Shown here: one piece after another, positions 1-8,744 of the stretch
How the letters are laid out: every line of letters starts with the position of its first letter
How positions within the stretch are numbered: position 1 is the stretch's first letter
Source of the DNA: Corvus cornix cornix
Lineage: Eukaryota; Chordata; Aves; Passeriformes; Corvidae
Length of the DNA: 64,000 nucleotides
Assembly (NCBI RefSeq): GCF_000738735.6
Contig: NC_046350.1
Span: 2,108,001 to 2,172,000 of the forward strand
Reading direction: 5' to 3'
The notes under the pieces: generated by a model
The model's database searches: none
What the model was told of the DNA's origin: nothing
The model's input: the letters and a program-made list of their open reading frames with translations, nothing else
Program-made: the position numbers and the translations under genes

Positions 1-14
1 TGCCAGTTGCCCTT

Positions 15-88
15 CTGGTGCCCCTCACGAGCTGCTCCTCACGCGGTTCTCCCTCACCCGATTCCCCCTCATCCGGTGCCCCTCAGAG
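15..88. repeat. Short C-rich minisatellite in intron 1 of AADACL copy 1
   Basis: Imperfect units of about 15 bp (12-17) follow one another, each a CGG/CTG-type start followed by a CCCCTCA-type core. The clearest units are at 44-58, 59-73 and 74-88. It lies directly upstream of the exon 2 splice acceptor at 143-144 and probably belongs to intron 1 of copy 1. Confidence 0.5.
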
Positions 89-144
89 CTGTCCGCGCGC
101 GGTCTCGTCTCAGCTCACCCCGGCTGTGCTCCCTCTCCCAACAG

Positions 145-326
145 GGCAGGATTTTTGAGAAGATGGAGCTGTGCAGCAGCCTGGCCTTCAAGCGCCGCGT
201 GTTCTCCGGGTGGCGGCCGGGCCCGGCGCGGGGGTGCGGCGGGAGGACGCGAGGCTCGGGCTGTACCGGCCCCGCGCCCCGCCGTGCTGCTCTTCCACGG
301 CGGCGGCTGGATCTGCGGCAGTCTCG
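145..326 (+). CDS. AADACL copy 1 exon 2 (frame-disturbed)
   Basis: The exon follows a CAACAG acceptor and opens as GRIFEKMELCSS, matching GRILEKTGLCSQ of copy 3. Further on, LLFHGGGWICGSL appears in another frame, just before the donor at 327. The exon is 182 bp against 217 bp in copy 3, so it has a net loss of 35 bp, which is not a multiple of three. It is very GC-rich, so collapse or miscalls in assembly are plausible. Confidence 0.6.
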
Positions 327-2803
327 GTGCGGCCCCGGGCCCCGGCTCGGCCACCGACCCGTCGGGACGGAACCCCCTGGCACTGTCTTCGTAGCGTTAG
401 CGAGTCAGGCGTTACTTCAGCCTTGGCCACCGTCTGTGTGCGGCCGACAGAATTCCGGCCTCCACACAGACGCTGATACAAAACTTTTTCACCTGTTCAT
501 ACACTTTTAGCAAACAAAGAAACTAATGTCCATTGGTTCTAAATTAATTAATTCTCTTTCATAAATTGATATTCTATCCTCTTTAGTCTTTTTAGTATAG
601 TTTTCCTCTGGTAGGGACTTACCAATACACATACACTGAGTCTTTTGTTAGGTGCTTCTTTTTATTCTGATTTCTGCAAAATGTCCTTGTAGTCCATAAA
701 TTCTGCCCTTCTTGTATCCAATTTCAACAATACACATCACCTCCCAGGCCTTGTTCATTGAAGCGTATCAGGGTTAGTTTAGCAAAACTTTTAAAAGTTT
801 CAGTGGTTTTCCCAATCAAGTCAACAATACCAGTCTGTGTAAAGACAGCTACATGCTGACTAAAAGTGATTTAAGACTAGCACACTGCTTATAATGAATA
901 TACCGGTTATGATTGATTGAAACAAATAATTAAAAATTAATTAGAAAGTTACATCATTTCCAACAGCTGGAAGGCTGACCTCCGGCTGGGCTTTCCCATC
1001 CACTGCGAAGGGAGGCAGCGGGGCACGGGGAGAGCTTGAGCGTTTGAGGGCAACAAAATATCTTCTGATGTGTTTCAGATTCCCAGAAAGGATCTGCCAG
1101 TACATTGCCAAGGAAAGCGGCTCGCCGGTGGTGTCTGTGGGGTGAGTTACGGCCGGGCTGCCCCGGGAAAGCCTTTTTGCCTCTTGTCACTTCTCAGCAC
1201 TGCAGGGATGTGCAGCTGGTGGGAATGCTCCTGTTCAGAAGCTGGACTCGATGATCCTGATGGGTCCCTTCCAACTCAGCATTTTCTTTGATTTTCCCAG
1301 AATCCTGGGTGTCCAGACAGAATTTCAAGGGGGCTGTTTTAATTTCTCTCCCTGCTCCATCAGCTAACACTGCAGACACAGGCCACAGTAAGGTCCCTCT
1401 ATCTCCCAACACAGAGCTATGCTGGCACCACACAAAAACAAGGAATGCTTTCCAGAAGAGAGTTCCAATGTGTTGAGAAATGACTAATACACTGACGTGG
1501 AAGGTGGTGATTCAGTGATCCATTTAAATAGGTGTAATTACCGTGTGCACTTCAAGGAGCTTTCTAACAGTAAGAATCAAATGCTAGTAAGTTTTAATAC
1601 TAGTAATACTGAAAAACAGAACTGTTCCAGTTATTTAAATAAAGAAAAAATAATTCAAAAAAATGGAATATCCTAAATAAAGGTGAGGTGCAGATTGATT
1701 AAATTACTTAATCCACAAGCCAGATGTAGTCTACACCAGAAAAGAAAAATGAAGTTACATAACTTAATTTGTGATCAGGGCTGCTCTCCGAATATCCCAA
1801 CTAAGCTTGAGTCCTTGCAGCCTCATCCTATGGCTCTCACTTCTCTGGGATGACTCATTGGACAAATACCTGTTTAGCAGATAAAAATACCTTTATGTTT
1901 TTTTTGTTTTTTTTTTTTCTGAGGGAAAAATTACTTCAACACAGGGAAAACCGGGGTTATGTAGAAATTTCGTATTTACAGTTATGACATTTCCTCCTGT
2001 TATTTTGTTGTCTCTGTCCATGTCCCAGGTACCGTTTAGCCCCTGAGCACAAATACCCCGCTGCATACGAAGACTGTCTGAACGCCACCCAGCACTTCCT
2101 GCAGCACCTGGAGCACTACGGCGTGGATCCTGCCCGGGTCATTGTCTGCGGGGACAGTGCTGGGGGCAACCTGGCAGCTGCTGTGAGCCAGACCCTGGCA
2201 GGCAGGTCAGACTTCCCCAAACTCCGTGCTCAGATCCTGATCTATCCAGGCCTTCAGGCGCTGGACTTCAATTTGCCATCTTATCAACAAAATCGGGGAG
2301 TCCCTCTGTTATTCCGGGAACGTGCTGCTTTCTTTGCTTTGCTGTACATACAAGGGAACACATCAAATCTGGAAGAGGTCTTGGAGGGCTCTCATATTCC
2401 TCCAGACCTGAGGCTGAAGTATAGGAAGTGGGTGAGTCCAGACAACATCCCTGAAAAATTTAAGGTCAGAGGCTACAAACCGCACAAGCCCTGTGAATTC
2501 AAGCCTGAAGTTTTTGAGAAAGTGAAGAGATTCTGTGAGCCCATGCTGTGCCCGCTGCTGGCTGAAGACACAATTCTTCACCAGCTGCCAGAATCTTTCA
2601 TCCTGACCTGCGAGTATGATGTGCTGAGGGACGATGGCTTGTTGTACAAGAAAAGGCTGGAGGACAACGGGGTTCGAGTGACCTGGTGCCACCTCGAGGA
2701 TGGATTCCATGGAATCATAAACCTATTTGAATATTGTGGTTTGTCATTTCCATCTGGGAAAAGGGGATTGGACAAGGCTGTTGCATTTATAAAAGGCCTG
2801 TAA
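145..2803 (+). CDS. AADACL4-like serine esterase, copy 1 (exons 2-4; 5' end outside window)
   Basis: A member of the arylacetamide deacetylase (hormone-sensitive-lipase-like) family; relatives are ER-membrane hydrolases with a lumenal catalytic domain. Exons by homology to copy 3: 145-326, 1079-1141 and 2029-2803, with AG acceptors and GT donors (GTGCGG at 327, GTGAGT at 1142). Exon 4 is open and carries YRLAPEH, the nucleophile motif GDSAGG, the acid in YDVLRDDG and the histidine in DGFHG, so the Ser-Asp-His triad is present. Exon 1, with the signal anchor, would lie before position 1. Exon 2 is disturbed: the HGGGW oxyanion motif is present but in a different frame from the exon start. That may be a real pseudogene lesion or an error in a GC-rich stretch. 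The terminal exon is clearly coding; an intact gene is unproven. It resembles AADACL4 more than AADAC or NCEH1 in layout, but the exact orthologue is uncertain. Confidence 0.75.
1079..1141 (+). CDS. AADACL copy 1 exon 3
   Basis: Bounded by TTTCAG and GTGAGT. One frame reads PERICQYIAKESGSPVVSV, the counterpart of YEKVCRYLSRESDSVVVSV in copy 3, and the junction to exon 4 rebuilds GYRLAPEH. It is 63 bp long against 64 bp in copy 3, so one base is missing near the acceptor relative to that copy. Confidence 0.7.
1215..1285 (+). mobile_element. CR1 LINE 3'-end fragment in intron 3 of copy 1
   Basis: Contains the CR1 3' signature GGACTCGATGATCC followed by CCCTTCCAACTCAGCATT, ending in a decayed tail. 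Only the last few tens of bases of the element are recognisable, as is usual for 5'-truncated CR1 copies in birds. Confidence 0.65.
2029..2803 (+). CDS. AADACL copy 1 exon 4 (catalytic core), mosaic with copies 2 and 3
   Basis: The terminal exon encodes 258 codons, including all three catalytic residues, and ends with TAA at 2801-2803. Positions 2029-2347 match copy 3 (16779-17097) with a single difference. A diverged patch follows at about 2348-2371, then identity to about 2450, divergence to about 2575, near identity to about 2710 and a diverged tail. The adjoining intron 3 is unalignable with that of copy 3 beyond the splice site. This block pattern is best explained by gene conversion. 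Confidence 0.85.
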
Positions 2804-3129
2804 AAAGAGCTCTCCCTCATTATGCTTCTCCCACTAATGTCTCTGCTTAGGCTCCCACACCTCAGGTAGTGCTGGTCAGTAAGGATGTGACACTTTTTGA
2901 TGTGTAAAACATTAATTCTGATATCCATTAACTTCAGATTAACACATATCTTTTCCTCATGAGACTCCTGACAGTTCAATCTTTACAATTTTTCTGCATG
3001 CTGTGTTTTTTTCAAATTGGCGTATGATTGATTCCTTATCTTAAATTACTAAATTATTTATTCCTATATGTTATAAACATATATTATAGTATTGGCTTCT
3101 CGCAAAGTATTAAGGTAGATATTATATAA
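2804..3129. other. 3' flank of AADACL copy 1
   Basis: AT-rich sequence with no coding signal. I see no AATAAA within it, so the 3' end of the copy 1 transcript is unclear. The downstream LTR contains both AATAAA and ATTAAA and could supply one. Confidence 0.4.
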
Positions 3130-3703
3130 TGTTAGAAATGCTTTTTGCTGTGTAGATGTAGTTTTCTCTCGTTTTAGCAAGAATGTTAGCAAGTGTGAGC
3201 AAGTAAGATAACCTCCAAGGGAGCAGAGGATGAGGCCCGAGAAGCTGCTGATCAACACTTTGTCCAGAGAACAAAAGGGCCCAAAGGCTGCTCTGCCCGG
3301 AGAACGGGCGGCCAGGAGGGTCCAAGAGCCGCTATCACCGCTCTGCCCGGGGGGCAAAGAGGCCAAAGCTGCAATCAGCCCTGACTGTCTGGAGAATTAA
3401 GAGATCCACCCTACCATCGACTCTCACCCAGCGGGCCCAACCCCAAGAATCAAAAGAAATAAAACCACAAGGCAGAAGACTACGCATGCTCTGAAAAGGC
3501 GGAACCAAGGAGTGGCCGTGCAGAACAGCTCCTGGAAAAGTTTTAATATGAATAGAGAACAGACAGTAAAAATGGTATAAAAAGGACTCACCTCGAGCAT
3601 CAGGTGTGCTCTTGGCAGAGCGCCAAGGCACCCGGCCGTTATCCCTTTGCTTTATTTTATGTGTCTCTTATTGTCTTTATATTAAACTCTTTAATTTCTA
3701 ACA
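3130..3703 (+). mobile_element. Solo-LTR-like element between AADACL copies 1 and 2
   Basis: The element begins TGTTAGAAAT and ends ATTTCTAACA, a perfect 10-bp inverted pair with TG...CA termini. Inside are a TATA box (TATAAAAA at 3576-3583) and an ATTAAA at 3681-3686, spaced like the U3 and R regions of an LTR on the + strand. A further 24 bp up to about 3727, ending in TTTCACA, could be part of the element or adjoining internal sequence. No internal retroviral genes are present. I could not find a convincing target-site duplication, so the right boundary is uncertain. Confidence 0.6.
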
Positions 3704-4426
3704 GGAGAGTGAACCTCGTTTTTCACACTATACAAATAATCGATGTGGAATGATTTGGATTAAATGCTGTTCACTACAGCCAGGATATTTGTGGTGTCCA
3801 TTTGATAAGCTCCAAAGCATGACTTTATTTAGCTAAAAAGTACGAGCTAGGTAGATAGTGAGCTGGAGGGAAGAGATAGAGGAAAACTCTGGAGAAACAG
3901 GCAGAGATCAAGATCTCAGTGAGGAGATTGAGCAAATATTCCATGGCTACAAAAGTAGCAGTGCAAGGCCAGAGTTGATGGGGGACACCCTGCTGGAGGC
4001 AAGTAAGGGCTGCTCTGATTTTGAAATAATTGTAGGTCTACAAAGTCCTTTTAATTTTGGAATGTCTCCACTATGCCCACTGAGGGCAGGATACACTGTT
4101 GAGAGGAAATGCTCACACCAGGTTTCTGAAAGATAGAAAGGATCAGTGAACTGGACTCTTGGTTTGTGTGTACTGAAAGGTACAGCTTAAAGAGAGAGAG
4201 AGAATATGAAGCAAAATGTTCTTCCAAAGGGTGTTCCCCAGTATTAACTTTTGCAGAATCTGTGCTGTGTTTGTGTGCTACAATCTGTCAATTTGTGCTG
4301 TCTGCACGGCTTGAGTTTTATTTACAGGATGAGACAGTGTATTCCCTGACATGATGCTTCATTACACCCTGCTGATGAAAGCAAGGAAGAACAGCACACT
4401 CAGAACAGCCAGACTGAGGACATGGA

Positions 4427-4695
4427 AATGACAGAATTTCTAGGGTTGGGAGTGACCTCTGGAGATCATCCAGTGCAATCACCTGCCAAGGCAGAGTCAC
4501 CTGGAGCAGGTGATGCAGGAACACATCCAGGTGTGCTTGGAATGTCACCAGAGAGGGAAACTCCACACCCTCCCTGGGCACTGTCCCAGTGCTCTGCCAC
4601 CCTCAATGCAAAGAAGTTCTTCCGCATGTTGAGGTGAAACTTGCGTTTTAGTTTATGCCCATTGCTCCTCGTCCTAAGGAAATCCTCAGGAAAAA
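4427..4695 (-). mobile_element. CR1 LINE 3'-end fragment (block A)
   Basis: Reads in reverse as a CR1 3' UTR: GACAGAATTTCTAGGGTTGG at the 3' end, then a region equivalent to CACCCTCCCTGGGCA and GCTCCTCGTCCTAAGGA. It lies just upstream of the CpG-rich promoter of copy 2. The same fragment is in block B. Confidence 0.8.
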
Positions 4696-4779
4696 AGGAA
4701 AAAAATCCTACTGGGGGGCTGAGAAAAGCAGAACTTTTTACAAAAACGAATGCTGACTTCCCTTAGGTTTCCCTGCGCA

Positions 4780-5720
4780 AGGGCAGCCCTTCACTGAGTA
4801 CGGGCAGCCAGCCCTTCCTTTAGCCTCCCGCGGGCAGCCGCTCGCAGAGAATCGCGGAACTGAGGGCGGAGGGGGGAGGCGGTGAGCCGGCCGGGGGCGC
4901 AGGGTCGTGGGGGCCGTGCCAGCCCCGGCGCGGCGGGAGGCGGCGCCGGGCCCGTCCGTTCCCCGGTACCGCGCGCAGGTCACGCCGGGCCTCCTTGAAC
5001 CGAGATTACCCGGCCGGCGCCTCCGGCCGCTCCGCGCGGCTCCCCCCGGCCGCCCGCACCATGACCCCTGCGCCGGCTTTGCGGAGCGGCCGCACTCGGC
5101 CCGTGACGGGGCCGCGGCTCTGCCGAGCACTGCCGGGGGAGCCCCGCGGGGCCGCGGCCGGGCCATGGCGCTGCTGCCCGCGCTGCTGCTGCTGCTCCTG
5201 CCCCTGGCGGCGCTGGCGGCGGCCGCGGTGCTGCTCGGCCTGCCCGGCTACGACATCCCGCCCGGGGTGAACCAGCCGGCCAAGCTGCGCCTGGTGCTGA
5301 CCGTGCTGCTCGGCACCGCCGCGCTGGTGAGTGGCGGTGCGGGGGGCGAGGGGGCGTTTGGCGGCACCCGCGGGCTGGGGGGCAGCGGTTGCACAAACAC
5401 GGGGAGCCGGGGCTAGGATCCGCGTGTCCCCGCTGTCTCCATGGGATGCTGGCGGTGCCGCATCACGGGGAGGGCATGCGGAGAGCACCCGCCGGGCGGG
5501 TTCTGCCCCGGGGCAACCCCCGATACGGTCACTGCAAGGGCACCCCCGATCCGGACACTGCCCCCGATATCCCCCAGTCGAGGATGCTGCCCCCGGCACC
5601 GCCGGTCCAAACACTGCCCCGAGCAACCCCCGGTCGAGGATGCTGTCCCGGACACCCTGGTGCGGACACTGCCCTGGGCACCCCCGGCCGGGCTGCTGCG
5701 GGGAAAACTGCCCATGTCGC
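4780..5720 (+). promoter_or_regulatory. CpG island over promoter, exon 1 and start of intron 1, AADACL copy 2
   Basis: The sequence changes abruptly from AT-rich to a dense GC- and CpG-rich stretch that includes the presumed transcription start, the ATG at 5165 and the start of intron 1. No TATA box is obvious, as expected for an island promoter. An upstream ATG at 5061 in a good context (GCACCATGA) opens a short frame that overlaps the main start and ends at 5268-5270. Confidence 0.6.
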
Positions 5721-8700
5721 GGGCAAATCCCGTTCCCGGTTCAGGAGCGTGCTGGGGCGTGTTAGCGGAGACTGCGACGGCTGATGGCAGCCCCGAATTC
5801 GGGGCTGGGCTGGTGTTCTGCCTGATAACTGCCCGCAGCTTCAGGCGAAATCACCTTGCACAAGGAAAGCTGCAGCCCTTCAGCTGCTCCTGCCACGGCT
5901 GACATTTATGGCACACAATCCGGTTAGGGCTGCTTTATTTAATCCCTGGACTCCCTCTGGCAGGGTTGCATAAACGGCATTAGAGCCCTCCTCAGCTCTG
6001 CCTCTGTTACTTACTGTCTTTGAATTTCTTAAAATCTTCAGCTTTTTCACTCCTTTAGCCCCAAACATCACTCCTGCTATCACACAGACTTTGTTTTCCT
6101 CCACACAGATTCTTAAACCATTTACATCCTCTTTAAATTAAATTTACTGACAATGCTGCCCAGCAATCCTGAACCCCACTAGCAGGTGACAAGACAGACT
6201 CACTGGGCATTAAAAAGAGGGATCTTGTTCAGCCAGTGAATGGTAACTGATTCCCAGCTTCTTGTTTGTTCACTTATTACATCAGATTTATATTCTAGCT
6301 TGCAAGAACATTGGGAAAGGAAGCAACTTCATTTTGCTCAGTAGATCTGTTGTGCAAATAAAATACAGTAACTAACTTGCACAACCCAGCGTGGCACTTT
6401 AGATTTGCAAATTCACTGAGTTTTATGGTCTAATTCATGAACATTAGTTTCAGCAATGAAGAACTGTTTCTACATACTGTATTTAGTTGTTGTCATCAAG
6501 TATAAATGAAACAAGAATGACACAAATATGTGCAGGACAAATGCTGATGATTAAAATATGTACTCCAAGACGACCAGTTTGGCTGATCTTTATAAAATTT
6601 CTGATGTGACGTTACAATGACATTGGATTTGAGTAGCGCAAGTAAATTTTTCTACAGACTATAGGATGTGAGAACTTGGGAAAATTGTTTCATTTCCAAA
6701 TCAGAGTTCTGTGTTTCTTTAAAATTTCCCCCAAATAAAGTTTGATGTAAGTACGACACAGGATTTTTATACCCTGGCTAACTCCAGACTTTTAAACATG
6801 CCTTAATGTCTTTTACCTTTAACAGGGAAGGATTTTGGAGAAGACTGGGCTTTGCAGCCAAATCACTTTTGGCCGATATGTGCGACAGGGACGGAAACTA
6901 GGGCTGGATCCAAAGCTCTTTATCCAGGATCTGCAGTTTTAACGAAGTACCTGTGAGGGTTTATCAGCCTAAAGCTACCTCTGATGGGCCAAGGAGAGGC
7001 ATCCTCTTCTTTCATGGAGGAGGCTGGGTATTCGGAAGCCTTGGTAAGATACTTCCTGAAGGAACTGTAGTAGTTGTAGAAAGAATATTCTCATCTTTTT
7101 AGAAAATTGAAATAAGATGAGGTTTCAGCATGTGATTTGGGGATGAAGTCTGAAGCCTTTCTGGAATGGACATTGCTCAGGCTGTCCCAAAGCTGGAGGG
7201 CAATAGCAAAGCACTAACAACATTTCTTTTGCAGATACCTATGAAAAGGTGTGTCGCTACCTCTCCAGGGAGAGTGACTCGGTAGTTGTGTCTGTGCAGT
7301 AAGTGAACACTACCCAGTTCTGTTGTTGGGAGGTTATTGTTGCTGTGGGACTACAGCAGAGCAGCGCTGGTTTTGGAGATGTTCTTTTTTGGCAGAGGAA
7401 TTTCTATGGGATTCAGTGAAGTCCATAAAGAGACAACTAGTGATAACTGAGATTTGCAGCCCTTAAATGTTCATGCCCAGAGATAGTCCAAAAAGATATA
7501 TATGGAAATATTTGGCACACTAAGGAAGTCTATAAAAGCCAATTAAAAACTTAGGTGAAAAAAAGTCTTCCTTGCACTGAACATATAGACATGTTGGTGC
7601 TCCAAGCAATTGGGAACTATGGGAAAAGAGAGTAATCACGCTGAAATACTCCCATTTTACACATAGGAAGCAGAGGCACAAAATTATTAAATAACCTTGT
7701 CAGGAGTACAGAGGGAGTTTTCAGCATCAGTAGGAATTATACAAGTCCTTGGTCAGATTGTTAATCAGAGACAATGCTACTTCAGTAAGTTCTTGTGACT
7801 GAACTCACCATTTACAGCTTATCTGCAATCCCAAAATGTTTGGAGGCACTGAAGACCCTAACCTAGAGCCAAACCAATCCAAAATGATAGGGCTGAAGAA
7901 CAGCATACGAGACCATTTCCTGATTACTACTACTGATGTTTCCTTCTCTTACACTTGTCTCTGTGTCCCAGGTACCGTTTAGCCCCTGAGCACAAATACC
8001 CCGCTGCATACGAAGACTGTCTGAACGCCACCCAGCACTTCCTGCAGCACCTGGAGCACTACGGCGTGGATCCTGCCCGGGTCATTGTCTGCGGGGACAG
8101 TGCTGGGGCAACTTGGCAGCTGCTGTGAGCCAGACCCTGGCAGGCAGGTCAGACTTCCCCAAACTCCGTGCTCAGATCCTGATCTATCCAGGCCTTCAGG
8201 CGCTGGACTTCAATTTGCCATCTTATCAACAAAATCGGGGAGTCCCTCTGTTATTCGGGAACGTGCTGCTTTCTTTGCTTTGCTGTACCTCAATGGGGAT
8301 GCACTGCACATGCAAGAGGTCTTGGAGGGCTCTCATATTCCTCCAGACCTGAGGCTGAAGTATAGGAAGTGGGTGAGTCCAGACAACATCCCTGAGGAAT
8401 TTAAGGTCAGAGGTGTGAAGCCACTTGGGCCCACTGATTTTATAGCTGAAGTTTATGAGACAGTGAAGAGATTCTGTGAGCCCAACCTGTGCCCACTGTT
8501 GGCTGAAGACTCTGTTGTTCACCAGCTGCCAGAATCTTTCATCCTGACCTGCGAGTATGACGTGCTGAGGGACGATGGCTTGTTGTACAAGAAGAGGCTG
8601 GAGGACAACGGGGTTCGAGTGACCTGGTACCACCTCGAGGATGGATTCCATGGAATCATAAGCCTATATGATTATTGTGGCTTCTCATTTCCATCTGGGA

Positions 8701-8744
8701 AAAGGGGACTGGACAGCGTTGTTAACTTCCTAAAAAGCTTATAG
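5165..8744 (+). pseudogene. AADACL4-like esterase, copy 2 (broken as assembled by three 1-bp indels)
   Basis: The gene structure is that of copy 3: coding exons 5165-5326, 6826-7043, 7235-7298 and 7972-8744, all with intact GT-AG sites. Relative to copy 3 it has one extra T in exon 2, giving TAA at 6940-6942 after 92 residues. It lacks one G near 8105-8108 inside the GDSAGG codons, and one C near 8255. Each change alters the length of a short homopolymer, typical of read or consensus errors. It is therefore uncertain whether copy 2 is a true pseudogene, an erroneous second haplotype of copy 3, or a functional gene with sequencing errors. The downstream frame, including the Asp and His motifs, is otherwise as well kept as in copy 3, which argues against long decay. 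Confidence 0.8.
5513..5700. repeat. GC-rich minisatellite in intron 1 of copy 2, about 28-bp alternating units
   Basis: Seven imperfect units of 26-29 bp start with GCACCCCCG-like sequence. They come in two types: A contains CGGACACTGCC and B contains CGAGGATGCTGCC. The order is A-A-B-A-B-A-B-like, a higher-order period of about 56 bp. It sits inside the CpG island. Confidence 0.7.

Noticed and set aside
2363..2710. Minus-strand open frames antisense to AADACL exon 4
   Set aside because: Shadow frames of a coding exon; the same frames recur antisense to copies 2 and 3.
3858..4136. 92-codon open frame, repeated at 12670-12948
   Set aside because: It starts with GTG, not ATG, and matches no family that I recognise. 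Its presence in both blocks only reflects the duplication.
4907..5416. 169-codon frame containing the AADACL exon 1
   Set aside because: The useful part is the exon at 5165-5326. The upstream part starts at GTG in copy 2 and looks like CpG-island UTR; the downstream part runs into intron 1.
5006..5626. 206-codon minus-strand frame in the CpG island
   Set aside because: Long antisense frames are expected in GC-rich DNA. This is a shadow of exon 1 and the minisatellite.
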